Under the pieces are notes generated by a model. The model had not been told where the DNA came from. It made no database searches and saw only the letters and a list, made by a program, of their open reading frames with translations. Made by a program: the position numbers and the translations under genes. Below, one piece after another: positions 26,896 through 34,930 of a stretch of 64,000 nt of DNA. The stretch lies in the NCBI RefSeq assembly GCF_014193655.1, contig NZ_JACHZQ010000007.1:62001-126000 (forward strand). The letters run 5' to 3'. Source of the stretch: Rhizobium sp. BK313 (GTDB taxonomy: Bacteria > Pseudomonadota > Alphaproteobacteria > Rhizobiales > Rhizobiaceae). How positions within the stretch are numbered: the first letter of the stretch is position 1; each line of letters begins with the position of its first letter.

Positions 26896-27705
26896 TCAGA
26901 AGATCTGCGTGAGGATCGTCTGCTGACCGTCGGCGATCTTGAGGACGGTCAGGCTTCCGCCCATTGCGGCGGCGGTGTCGATGCCGATGCGGTGGTTGCC
27001 GAAAACGGGCCGCATGCCCGGTGTATGGCCATGGACCACCAGCATTGGCAATTGCGGGCCTTCGGAGAGGAAGGGGTCGCGGATCCAGATCAAATCCTGG
27101 TCGGTTTGTTCGGCGAGAGGTATGCCGGGCCGGATGCCGGCATGGACGAAGAGAATGGGGCCGATGACGATAGCGATCGGCAAAGAGCGCAGCAATTCGA
27201 CATGCGCGCGCGGGACAGCCTGCCGAACGGTTTCGCAGAGTTCTTCGATGCTCCGACCTTCTTCCAGAAGCAGGTATTCCGCGTCCACGCCATAGGAGGT
27301 GAGCGTCTGGACAGCGCCGAACTCCAGCCAATGGCTGTTGGCGCGCGGATCGTCCAGAAACTTCAGGAAGACGTCATCATGATTGCCGCAGAGTATGTAG
27401 CGGTCAAAGCCCACGGGCGGCGGCTCGCACAGATGCTGCAGCACTTCGTTCGATCGCGGACCACGATCGACATAGTCGCCGAGGAACATCAGCAGCTTCC
27501 GGCCGGGAATCGTGCCGGCATCCTCGACGATGCGCCTTTCCGCTTCGATCAACTCGTCGTAACAGCCATGGATATCGCTCAGCGCATAAATGGCTGCGTA
27601 GCCCTCTGCTGTCAGATCGATGCGGGGTCGTCGGTGTTGTTCCATGAACTTCGCCGTTCTCTTGCCGAAAAGCCGATAAAATAGTCCGGTCATGGACATC
27701 CGCAT
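26896..27705 (-). CDS. PPP-type metallophosphoesterase (serine/threonine phosphatase-like)
   Basis: A protein of up to 269 residues with the four metal-site blocks of the PPP phosphatase/Ap4A hydrolase family: SDIHGC, GDYVDRGP, GNHD and VVHGHT. It would hydrolyse phosphoesters with two metal ions in the cytoplasm. The start is uncertain: ATGs at 27705, 27699, 27693 and 27645 are in frame, and none has a strong ribosome binding site. It lies downstream of the IclR gene on the same strand with a 155-base gap. The substrate cannot be told; bacterial members include protein phosphatases and dinucleotide hydrolases. Confidence 0.85.
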   Translation of the reverse strand: MRMSMTGLFYRLFGKRTAKFMEQHRRPRIDLTAEGYAAIYALSDIHGCYDELIEAERRIVEDAGTIPGRKLLMFLGDYVDRGPRSNEVLQHLCEPPPVGFDRYILCGNHDDVFLKFLDDPRANSHWLEFGAVQTLTSYGVDAEYLLLEEGRSIEELCETVRQAVPRAHVELLRSLPIAIVIGPILFVHAGIRPGIPLAEQTDQDLIWIRDPFLSEGPQLPMLVVHGHTPGMRPVFGNHRIGIDTAAAMGGSLTVLKIADGQQTILTQIF

Positions 27706-27860
27706 ACGCCAACACAGCGGGATAATCTTTTGAAAATATTCTAATAATTCCGCGTTTTTGGGGCGGTGCTGCGACGGTAGTCCAGCCGATGGCTCAGCGC
27801 AAGATGCGCTGGCGGGCGGGACTTACGCTAAGGTTAAGAAAAACAAGGGGATAAGAGCGG

Positions 27861-28766
27861 TTACGCTTTGACACGGCCAACGCGGCCCTTGGCGGCAGCC
27901 GCGTTGGAGCGTTTTGCGACGGATGAATGCTTGTTCGCCGATGGTTCCGCGATCAATGGAATGTCAGCTATAGGCTCATCCTTCGATGCCTCCGCGACAT
28001 CCCTTGAAATTGCCCGTGCGGTTGCGATCACCGTGCGGCGAATTTCCTCGATCCGGCGCTCATCGACCCCGGCAACGAAGGGAATGCTGACGGCGGCAAT
28101 CACCGCGTTCGAGGCATCACGAACCGGGGCTGCAAAGGCATGGACGCCGACCATCTGCTCGCCTGTGTCGCGCGCCCAGTCGCGTTCGCGGAGGAGGGCG
28201 AGCTCCTCCAGCATGCGTGCCGGATCCGAGATCGTCTGGTTGGTCAGAGGATCGAGCTTGGAAAGACGCCGGTCGATATCCTCCTGCGGGGAGAATGCCA
28301 GCAAGACCTTGCCCGCAGCGCCCGCATGGATCGGCAGGCGCTGGCCGGCGGTCGCCGTCAATGCATATTGGCCGCGGCCCTGGCTGGCGGCGACGACGAG
28401 GATCTCGTCGCCCGACAGGACGGTTAGCTTGCCGCCTTCACCCGTGACATCCGACATCTGGTTGAGATGCGGCTGGGCGATCGCCAGGAGGTCGTAACTT
28501 GCGACATTCGGCGCCACATGGGCTGCGAGCGTCAACAGCCGCCGACCGAGTGTGTACGTGCCAGCGGGCGAGCGGTGGACGAAATCATGAGCGCTCAGTG
28601 TATTCAGCATGCGGTAGACGGTGGTTCGCGACAGCTTCACGGCTTTGACGACCTCACGGATCGTCGCACCTTCCGGTGTCCGTTCGAGCAGGGCAAAGAC
28701 ATCCACCATCCGCTCGATGACCGGAATGCGATATTTCTGCGATGCTTCTTCACTGATCTCAGCCAT
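27861..28766 (-). CDS. IclR family transcriptional regulator
   Basis: A 301-residue regulator with an N-terminal winged helix (REVVKAVKLSRTTVYRMLNTL, about residues 37-57) and an IclR effector domain. The C-terminus is extended by about 45 residues rich in Ser/Ala/Lys/Arg. AGGGAT precedes the ATG. It is divergent from two tandem glyoxalase-fold genes, 318 bases away, and is the likely regulator of that pair. IclR proteins often control aromatic or small-acid catabolism. Confidence 0.88.
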   Translation of the reverse strand: MAEISEEASQKYRIPVIERMVDVFALLERTPEGATIREVVKAVKLSRTTVYRMLNTLSAHDFVHRSPAGTYTLGRRLLTLAAHVAPNVASYDLLAIAQPHLNQMSDVTGEGGKLTVLSGDEILVVAASQGRGQYALTATAGQRLPIHAGAAGKVLLAFSPQEDIDRRLSKLDPLTNQTISDPARMLEELALLRERDWARDTGEQMVGVHAFAAPVRDASNAVIAAVSIPFVAGVDERRIEEIRRTVIATARAISRDVAEASKDEPIADIPLIAEPSANKHSSVAKRSNAAAAKGRVGRVKA

Positions 28767-29084
28767 GCGAAATCCCTAGACGGATGCTGTGTGCGGGCAT
28801 CCTCCACTCTTATCCCCTGCATTCCTTACGCAAAGCGCCGCTTCCACGCAATGCGCCGTCACCGCGATTGACTTTAGCAGAAAATTACTCCTAAATTCAC
28901 ACATGAACGCATCATAGTTCAAATAAAAACATCTGGCATCATATCCTCCGCAACATATTTGCGATGACGGTCCGATGCCGGCGCTGGAGACATCCGTGGG
29001 AGCGGATGCATCCGATGGCTGAGAGGAGATCGCCAGAGCCCAAGGCTTTGGCCGACGAGACAGTCCAAAGAGGAGGTACTGCAC
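28767..29084. promoter_or_regulatory. Divergent control region of the IclR and tandem VOC genes
   Basis: This 318-base gap has no gene. A TTGACT (28868-28873) followed after 18 bases by TAAATT (28892-28897) is a plausible promoter for the VOC pair. TGAAC-N8-GTTCA (28904-28921), immediately downstream, is a short inverted repeat that could be the IclR site. The remaining leader before the VOC start holds no recognised element other than the AGGAGG ribosome binding site. Confidence 0.35.
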
Positions 29085-29519
29085 GTGAAGAATGTGAAAT
29101 CGATTGGCCACGTCGCCGTCAGCGTCAAGGATATCGAGCGTTCGCTCGACTTCTACGTCAACAAGCTGGGCTTTGATGAGATGTTTCGCCTGGAGCGCGA
29201 CAATCGTCTCTGGATCGTTTATCTGCGCATCACCGATACGCAATATATCGAGCTGTTTCCGGATGCGGTCGGCGACAGCGCACCGCCCTTCGCCAATGTC
29301 GGCTTCAACCATCTCTGCCTGGAAGTCGACGATATCGACGGCGCGATCGCAGAGCTGACCAGCAAGGGCGTGGTGCTCACCGCGGAAAAGAAGCTCGGTG
29401 TCGATCATAACTATCAGGCCTGGATCGCCGATCCCGAAGGCAACCGTATCGAGCTGATGCAGCTCGGTGAAAAGGCCCTGCAGTTACAGGCGATCGCCCG
29501 CATCAAGGCCGGAGGCTGA
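29085..29519 (+). CDS. Glyoxalase-fold (VOC) protein, lactoylglutathione lyase-like, copy 1
   Basis: A 144-residue vicinal-oxygen-chelate protein. The H/E/H/E metal centre of glyoxalase I can be placed at His9, Glu56, His76 and Glu123, with the final Glu in the NRIELM motif. Start is GTG after AGAGGAGGT. It is a tandem paralogue of the next gene, six bases downstream. Both share the IVYLRI..D.QY.ELFP block, so the pair likely arose by duplication. Possible roles are methylglyoxal detoxification or an isomerase/dioxygenase step on a small acid; not decided by sequence. Confidence 0.85.
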   Translation: MKNVKSIGHVAVSVKDIERSLDFYVNKLGFDEMFRLERDNRLWIVYLRITDTQYIELFPDAVGDSAPPFANVGFNHLCLEVDDIDGAIAELTSKGVVLTAEKKLGVDHNYQAWIADPEGNRIELMQLGEKALQLQAIARIKAGG

Positions 29520-29524
29520 TCGCG

Positions 29525-29968
29525 ATGGATCTCTTCAAGCATCTCGGCCACATCGCGTTGCGCGTCGCCGATCTCGATGCGTCGCTCGCTTTCTACAACA
29601 AGCTCGGCTTTCGCGAGATGACGCGGCTGTTAAACGACAAGGGCGAAGCCTGGATCGTTTATCTGCGCATCAACGACGACCAATATCTCGAACTATTCCC
29701 CAAGGGCGTCGACAGGCCGGAAACCGGGCCGAACAGCATCGGCATCTTTCACATCTGCCTGACGGTCGAAAACATCGATACTACTTTCGCCGAATTGGCG
29801 AAAGTCGGCATCCATCCGAGCAAGCCGCGCCCGGAAAAGCCCGGCATCGATCACAATCGTGGCGGCTGGATCGAAGATCCGGACGGCACGCAGATCGAGG
29901 TCATGGAAATGGCGCCGAACTGCATCCAGCTTCAGGCGATCGAACGGCTGCGCAAAGAACCGGCCTGA
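29525..29968 (+). CDS. Glyoxalase-fold (VOC) protein, lactoylglutathione lyase-like, copy 2
   Basis: A 147-residue paralogue of the preceding protein, with the same GHIALRVADLDASLAFY start, IVYLRINDDQYLELFP block and a TQIEVMEM metal-site end. His9 and the equivalent Glu/His/Glu residues are kept, so it is probably active. The five-base gap to copy 1 means co-transcription. VOC proteins work as dimers, so the two could form a heterodimer; that is a guess. Confidence 0.85.
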   Translation: MDLFKHLGHIALRVADLDASLAFYNKLGFREMTRLLNDKGEAWIVYLRINDDQYLELFPKGVDRPETGPNSIGIFHICLTVENIDTTFAELAKVGIHPSKPRPEKPGIDHNRGGWIEDPDGTQIEVMEMAPNCIQLQAIERLRKEPA

Positions 29969-30055
29969 GGGCAAATGTTTCTCCCGGACGCCGTTGTGGG
30001 CGACGAAAGTCGCTCCGGCGGTGACCGGGAGTTTCAAGTTCTAAACCTTTACTGA

Positions 30056-30529
30056 CTACCCTTGATAGGCTGCCTGCAGACCGGCGATGTCGAGCTTGAC
30101 CATCTGCATCATCGCCTGCATGACGCGTGCGGCCCTGACGGGGTCAGGATCGGACAGAAGCTTGCCGAGCACGGTCGGCACGATCTGCCACGAGACGCCG
30201 TAGCGGTCCTTCAGCCAGCCGCATTGCTCGATCGCGCCGCCGTCAGCGAGCCCGTCCCATAGCCGATCGACCTCCGCCTGATCCGTGCAATCCACTTCCA
30301 GCGAAATCGCATGGGTATATTCGAAGCGCATGCCGCCATTCAGCGCCATGAAGCGCTGACCGGCGAGGGTAAAGTCGACGACCAGCACACTGTCGGCCTT
30401 GCCGGCCGGCGTATCGACGATGTTCTTCTGCACGTGGTCGATGCGTGAATCCGGAAACAGCGAAACATAGAACTTCGCGGCCTCCTCGGCCCCGCGCTCG
30501 AACCACAGGCATGGCGCAATCTTAGACAT
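30056..30529 (-). CDS. PhnB-like VOC superfamily protein
   Basis: A 157-residue protein of the PhnB/3-demethylubiquinone methyltransferase-like branch of the VOC superfamily. Typical blocks are CLWFERGAEEAAKFYVSLFPDSRI, FMALNGG, YTHAISLEV and KDRYGVSWQIVP. The family is widespread and its function is mostly unknown. A GAGAGGAGATCACCC ribosome binding site precedes the ATG. It converges on the tandem VOC genes but belongs to a different subfamily, so it is not part of that duplication. The 273 bases after its start up to ubiA hold nothing recognised. Confidence 0.85.
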   Translation of the reverse strand: MSKIAPCLWFERGAEEAAKFYVSLFPDSRIDHVQKNIVDTPAGKADSVLVVDFTLAGQRFMALNGGMRFEYTHAISLEVDCTDQAEVDRLWDGLADGGAIEQCGWLKDRYGVSWQIVPTVLGKLLSDPDPVRAARVMQAMMQMVKLDIAGLQAAYQG

Positions 30530-30802
30530 GGGTGATCTCCTCTCTCGGGTTGGAATGGTCAGAGGACGGATGCGGAGAGGAAATACCGACAGGGGTGGAG
30601 AAATTTAATCAGGTCTGCGGCGGAGTAGCATTATTCGGAGCCATCCTGCTCCGGCATGGAATGTTCTAAAATGGGTATCCACCACCGGAGCAAGCCCCTA
30701 ACTAAAATGTGGGAATGCTTACAGTAGCGAGAATCATCGTGACTTTTCATCGCGGGTGATTTTGTTGCGAAAGTTAGGGTATTTGCGATTTGGTCGGCCC
30801 GC

Positions 30803-31717
30803 TCACCATGTTCCGATGAACGCCGCACAGGCCAGCAGCGCCCCCGTCAGAATATTTGCCAGGAACAGGCCGAAATTCACCTCCGGGCGAGCAAGGTCAA
30901 TCCGCCAGGTCTGCCAGGCGAGATGCGCGGCAATTACCAGCATTCCGATGGCGTAAGGCAGCGACATGCCCAACAGCCAGCCCCCGAGCGACCACGCACC
31001 GACCGTCAAAGCATAAAACAAGCCGATATAGGTCTTGCCGTTCGGCCCGAACAGGATCGCCGTCGATTTGAGGCCAAGTTGGGAATCGTCTTTCACGTCA
31101 ACGTAAGCATAGACGGTGTCGTAGCCGATCTGCCATGCGATGGCTCCGGCCCACATGAGGACGGCACCCGCCGGGATATGTCCCGTAACCTCGGCCCACG
31201 CCATGAGCATCCCCCAATTGAACGCCGCGCGCAGGACTGCCTGCGGCCAATGGGTGAAACGCTTGCAGAGCGGATAGACGAACACGAGTGGCAGAACGCA
31301 AATGGCGACAAGGCGCGTGTAGGGCGTCAGGAAAAGCAGGAGCGAGGCCGCCAATGCGAGCTGGATGACCAGAAAGGCCAATGCTTGTCGCACACCGATC
31401 TGTCCGCTTGCCAAAGGCCTAAAGCGGGTCCGCTCAACGTGGCCGTCAAACTTTCGGTCTGCAATATCATTGACCGTGGAACCGGCACTTCTCATCAGCA
31501 AAGCGCCCAGAGAGAAGATAGCCAGTTGCCGGAGATCGGGAAGTCCATACGATGCCTGAACCAGCGCAGCCCAACAGGGGAAAAGCGTCAGCCATATTCC
31601 TACGGGGCGATCCAGCCGTGCCAACCGTGTGTATGGCCGCCATGCGATCGGCAACCGACGATCCACCCAGTCGCCCCGGTGAATGTCGCTTAAGTCTGGG
31701 CGGCCTAGAGTTGTCAT
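30803..31717 (-). CDS. ubiA: UbiA family 4-hydroxybenzoate polyprenyltransferase
   Basis: A 304-residue integral membrane prenyltransferase. The first Asp-rich motif is NDIADRKFD (residues 83-91) and the second is the DVKDD region, both needed to bind Mg-polyprenyl diphosphate. Several hydrophobic helices surround them. It would join a polyprenyl chain to 4-hydroxybenzoate in ubiquinone synthesis. ATG 31717 is used; a TTG at 31729 would add four residues. It stands alone, away from other ubiquinone genes, so it may be a second copy or act on another aromatic. Confidence 0.85.
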   Translation of the reverse strand: MTTLGRPDLSDIHRGDWVDRRLPIAWRPYTRLARLDRPVGIWLTLFPCWAALVQASYGLPDLRQLAIFSLGALLMRSAGSTVNDIADRKFDGHVERTRFRPLASGQIGVRQALAFLVIQLALAASLLLFLTPYTRLVAICVLPLVFVYPLCKRFTHWPQAVLRAAFNWGMLMAWAEVTGHIPAGAVLMWAGAIAWQIGYDTVYAYVDVKDDSQLGLKSTAILFGPNGKTYIGLFYALTVGAWSLGGWLLGMSLPYAIGMLVIAAHLAWQTWRIDLARPEVNFGLFLANILTGALLACAAFIGTW

Positions 31718-31938
31718 GGCGTGATCCAAGTTCTTGTCGCGAAAATCCCAATTAAAGCGAGAATTTTGCGACTGAATTTCGCGGCATAGTAAAAATGGGC
31801 ATCCTGCGACAGTTAGAATGCTTCACGAAGATATCTTCGGCAAGAAGACGCCCGCAACGCCCATGCCGCAAGCGGATTCGGCACCATTGTCTACTTTGGA
31901 TCCACATTTCAGTTTGAGGGGCTGCGCGGCCAAAGGTG

Positions 31939-33096
31939 CTATTCGCCGAAGTACCTCCTGCGCAGCGGCAAAAGAAGGATTGCCGACGCAACTCCCAAAG
32001 CGGCGCCGACGAAGGTTTCCCAAACGCGGGCCGCCAGCACCCATACCGAATATTCGCCACTCGCCGCTAAGGTGACAACCAGCGCAAAGGCGAAAGCGGC
32101 ACTTGCAATGTCGTAGCGTTCCGGCAGAGCCATGGCGTAGATGATCATTGCGATCGCCGCCATGATCCAGATGAGGATTTGGACGTCCGCGGCAATGGGC
32201 AGCCAAGCAAGGCCTAGAGGAACGCCGATCATCGTACCGATCAAGCGGCTGCGAGTACGCTCCATTGTGCCGGTGAATGAATTTGTCACGGTATAAGTGC
32301 ATGCCGTGATGGCCCATGCGGATTCCTCGAGGCCGAACGTGTCGTTCATCGCGACGATGGCGATCGCGACAATCGCAGCCTGCAATCCCGTCATCAATTC
32401 CCGCGAGCACCAGCCCAGCTCGGCGCCTTTCGGCATCGCCATGGTGGGCGGAAGAACTGGTCGCTCGGCAGGTCCGCTCAGCAGACGAGGAACGATTGCC
32501 GCGACGGTCGCAATCAATCCTGCCGCGACGATAGCCTTTAAGTCCGACGCAGTCAGGCCTAGGCTGTAAGCGAGGAGTTGGCCGATATAGATCTGAGACC
32601 CGATTCCGCCGCCGAGAATACCAAAGCGTTTGAGATAGCCGACAAAAAAGGCACCGCTCGCTAATACGATCTCGACGCCGGGAAGTCCGGGTCCGTTGAG
32701 AGCGGGGGTACATACTGCCATTACAAACGCCCCGATCGTTGCAAACGCAGTGAGGAGCGCGATGTCCCGGCTCGATTCGAAACGCGACGTCCGCGCCTCC
32801 GAAACGCTCGCCCAAAGCGCGATACCGCCGGCGAGCACACTTATGGAAGCCGCGCCGGTAAAGTGCGTCAAATCGTGCAAAGTGCCGAGCAGGGCTGCTA
32901 TCCCGTAGGCCGTGACAAGCCGCAGGCCTTTGATGCGGCGGTGAACACCAGGATCGATACGGTCAATCCATGAAACGATGCCTGCGGCTACCGTCTTGTA
33001 AGTGGGGACCGGATTTGAGTCGCGCGCATCGGCTGAAGCCGGGTGCTCCAGCATGCGGCCTTCGACGTTGGTTTCATCCGGAGTTCTGTCACGCAT
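31939..33096 (-). CDS. FUSC family membrane protein
   Basis: A 385-residue inner-membrane protein with two groups of hydrophobic helices separated by a central polar segment, as in fusaric-acid-resistance/aromatic-acid exporter (FUSC) proteins. The start at ATG 33096 was chosen because sequence upstream in the same frame lacks hydrophobic segments and family resemblance. No adaptor or outer-membrane partner gene is adjacent, unlike complete Aae/Fus efflux systems. The export substrate, if any, is unknown. The 209-base gap to ubiA has nothing recognised in it. Confidence 0.75.
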   Translation of the reverse strand: MRDRTPDETNVEGRMLEHPASADARDSNPVPTYKTVAAGIVSWIDRIDPGVHRRIKGLRLVTAYGIAALLGTLHDLTHFTGAASISVLAGGIALWASVSEARTSRFESSRDIALLTAFATIGAFVMAVCTPALNGPGLPGVEIVLASGAFFVGYLKRFGILGGGIGSQIYIGQLLAYSLGLTASDLKAIVAAGLIATVAAIVPRLLSGPAERPVLPPTMAMPKGAELGWCSRELMTGLQAAIVAIAIVAMNDTFGLEESAWAITACTYTVTNSFTGTMERTRSRLIGTMIGVPLGLAWLPIAADVQILIWIMAAIAMIIYAMALPERYDIASAAFAFALVVTLAASGEYSVWVLAARVWETFVGAALGVASAILLLPLRRRYFGE

Positions 33097-33272
33097 TGAC
33101 AAACTCAATCTCAATTGCCCGGCATAACTATAACTATTAGCTGCTTTAAAGTCGCCATGACAATCGCAAAGCGTGGCGGAGTGAAGCCGCAGAGCTGCAC
33201 CGATGGACACGCGGAAAAGGTCCGCACGAACCATTCTGGCGTCGTGCAGACCATGTATGAATGCCGAAGGTG

Positions 33273-34136
33273 TTAGACTGTCGGAAGCGGCGGAATAGGG
33301 CGTTCCGCAGCGGCATCTGTCGCTCTGGCGATGGCTTCCCAACGATCCGCGTCAGCCATTCTCGCTTCTTCGGCCCGACGGACCATTTGGAATGCATCGC
33401 CGCCGAGCACGATATGAGGCGGGAGCGACTCCGCTTCGGCAAGCTTCAAGACAACCTCTGCAACTTTGACCGGATCGCCGGCCTCGTTGCCCCAAATTCC
33501 GTCTATCTGCTTCAGGAACGCCCCGACCGACCGCTCATAGTCAGGCCATATCTCTGGCCGTTCCTTGTTGGCCGTCCTGCCAAAATTGGTGCGCATGCCG
33601 CCAGGCTCAAGCGCCGTCACCTTGACACCGAACGGAGCGACTTCGAGAGCGACACCTTCCGTGAAGCCGCCGACACCCCACTTCGCCGCAAAATAGGAAG
33701 CATTGGCGGGAAACGCCATGCGCCCGCCGATTGAGGAAATCTGGATGATGTGTCCGCTGCGCTGCCGGCGCATGAATGGGAGAACCGCCCTCGTGAGGTT
33801 GACGACGCCGAACAGGCAGGTTTCGACCAGCTTGCGGAAATCCTCGGATGGCGTCTGCTCGAAGGGACGCAGATCACCGTAGCCGGCGTTATTCACCAGC
33901 ACATCGATCCGGCCGAATGTCTCGACCGCCGTCTGCACCGCGGCCTTGCCTTCCTCTTCATCCGTTACATCGAGCCTGACGGCGCGCACTTGCGCCCCAT
34001 ACCGGGCGACCAGATCGGCCAATTGACCGGTGTCGCGGGCCGTCGCGACAACGCGATTTCCGGCTTCGAGCGCCTTCTCGGCGATGACGCGGCGGAGGCC
34101 GTTGCCGCTCCCCGTAACGAGCCAAACTTTCGACAT
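33273..34136 (-). CDS. Short-chain dehydrogenase/reductase with altered glycine motif
   Basis: A 287-residue SDR with NNAGYGD, the catalytic Ser in QISSIGG and the YFAAK Tyr-Lys pair. The cofactor motif reads TGSGNGLRR where relatives have TGSxNGLGR, so the last glycine of GxxxGxG is Arg, from a single G-to-C change (codon CGC). This may weaken NAD(P) binding or change specificity. The start has GGAG upstream. A TetR-type palindrome lies just before it, shared in sequence with one before the neighbouring TetR gene, so that regulator probably controls it. Confidence 0.85.
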   Translation of the reverse strand: MSKVWLVTGSGNGLRRVIAEKALEAGNRVVATARDTGQLADLVARYGAQVRAVRLDVTDEEEGKAAVQTAVETFGRIDVLVNNAGYGDLRPFEQTPSEDFRKLVETCLFGVVNLTRAVLPFMRRQRSGHIIQISSIGGRMAFPANASYFAAKWGVGGFTEGVALEVAPFGVKVTALEPGGMRTNFGRTANKERPEIWPDYERSVGAFLKQIDGIWGNEAGDPVKVAEVVLKLAEAESLPPHIVLGGDAFQMVRRAEEARMADADRWEAIARATDAAAERPIPPLPTV

Positions 34137-34154
34137 TTCATAGTCTCCTTTATC

Positions 34155-34173
34155 TTGACTGTCCAGTCAGTCA
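34155..34173. promoter_or_regulatory. TetR-family operator upstream of the SDR gene
   Basis: GACTG-TC-CAGTC (34157-34168), within TTGACTGTCCAGTCAGTCA, is a perfect short palindrome. It has the same TGACT..AGTCA layout as the site at 34801-34813 near the TetR gene. Confidence 0.6.
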
Positions 34174-34199
34174 TTTATTTCCGTAAGAAACAAACTCCC

Positions 34200-34766
34200 T
34201 CATTGGAGGGTATTCCACAGTGCTTCGAAGCCGGATTCGCAGAGGGCGCTCGCCTTTGCCGGATCGCGGATCATGAAGTCCATCGTCGTTGTCGCCATGG
34301 CTTCGACGAGGGCGCCGACATAGGGCGCCGGCGCGTCGTGCAACGCTCCATTGGTGCTCGCCCGCCGGATCAGCTCGAGCGTCGACGCTGCGGCCTCATA
34401 AGCCGCTTTGCGGCTCAACTCGGTAATCTGGTCGGAGACGCTGAGCTGCGCCAGCACGCGCCGCTTCAAGGGATGCGATGCTCCCCAAAACGTCCAAGTG
34501 AGCCAGAGGTGGCGGAGCTGGGCGCGTGTGTCGTCGCCCCCGGGCATTTCCGCCAGCACCGTCTCGGTAAGTTCTCTCTTCAGCTCCAGATAAAGCGCGT
34601 TGAGCAAATCGGTCTTGGTTGCGAAATAAGTGAAGATCGAGCCGTTTGGTACGCCGGCCTTTTTGGCGATTTCAGCGGTGGCCGCACCGAGCCCCTGTTC
34701 GGCGACGAGCTCGGTCGCTGCCATTAGTATGGCATTTCGTCTGTCCTCGCTGAGTGGTCTTGCCAT
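34200..34766 (-). CDS. TetR family transcriptional regulator
   Basis: A 188-residue TetR regulator: MARPLSEDRRNAILMAATEL, then the helix-turn-helix (TAEIAKKAGVPNGSIFTYFATKTDLL) and a helical ligand domain. AAGGGA precedes the ATG. It lies upstream of the SDR gene on the same strand with a 63-base gap. Palindromes with the same core lie before both genes, suggesting autorepression and control of the SDR. Such pairs are common; the inducer is unknown. Confidence 0.88.
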   Translation of the reverse strand: MARPLSEDRRNAILMAATELVAEQGLGAATAEIAKKAGVPNGSIFTYFATKTDLLNALYLELKRELTETVLAEMPGGDDTRAQLRHLWLTWTFWGASHPLKRRVLAQLSVSDQITELSRKAAYEAAASTLELIRRASTNGALHDAPAPYVGALVEAMATTTMDFMIRDPAKASALCESGFEALWNTLQ

Positions 34767-34800
34767 GCTATCCCTTCTCGAACCAATTCGGTTATATAGA

Positions 34801-34813
34801 TGACTAACTAGTC
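34801..34813. promoter_or_regulatory. TetR-family operator upstream of the tetR gene
   Basis: GACTA-AC-TAGTC (34802-34813) is a perfect palindrome within ATGACTAACTAGTCACTCA, matching the layout of the site before the SDR gene. Confidence 0.6.
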
Positions 34814-34868
34814 ACTCATTATCAAGAGGGCGCTAATTTTTTTTTGAAAGCTCGTAGTCGGTGACGTC

Positions 34869-34905
34869 AAAAAAAGAAGCCCGGCCGAACTGCTCCTGCC
34901 GGGCT
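34869..34905 (-). terminator. Rho-independent terminator of the second CUT1 operon
   Basis: AGCCCGGC (34878-34885) pairs with GCCGGGCT (34898-34905) around a 12-base loop. The + strand A-run at 34869-34877 becomes a T-run on the minus strand directly after the hairpin. It lies 25 bases after the binding-protein stop codon. Confidence 0.8.
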
Positions 34906-34930
34906 GCTGTCTGATATATCGAGGCGCAGA

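Noticed and set aside
31823..32815. 330-residue minus-strand frame inside the FUSC gene
   Set aside because: Out-of-frame Arg-rich shadow of the FUSC protein; no hydrophobic pattern of its own.
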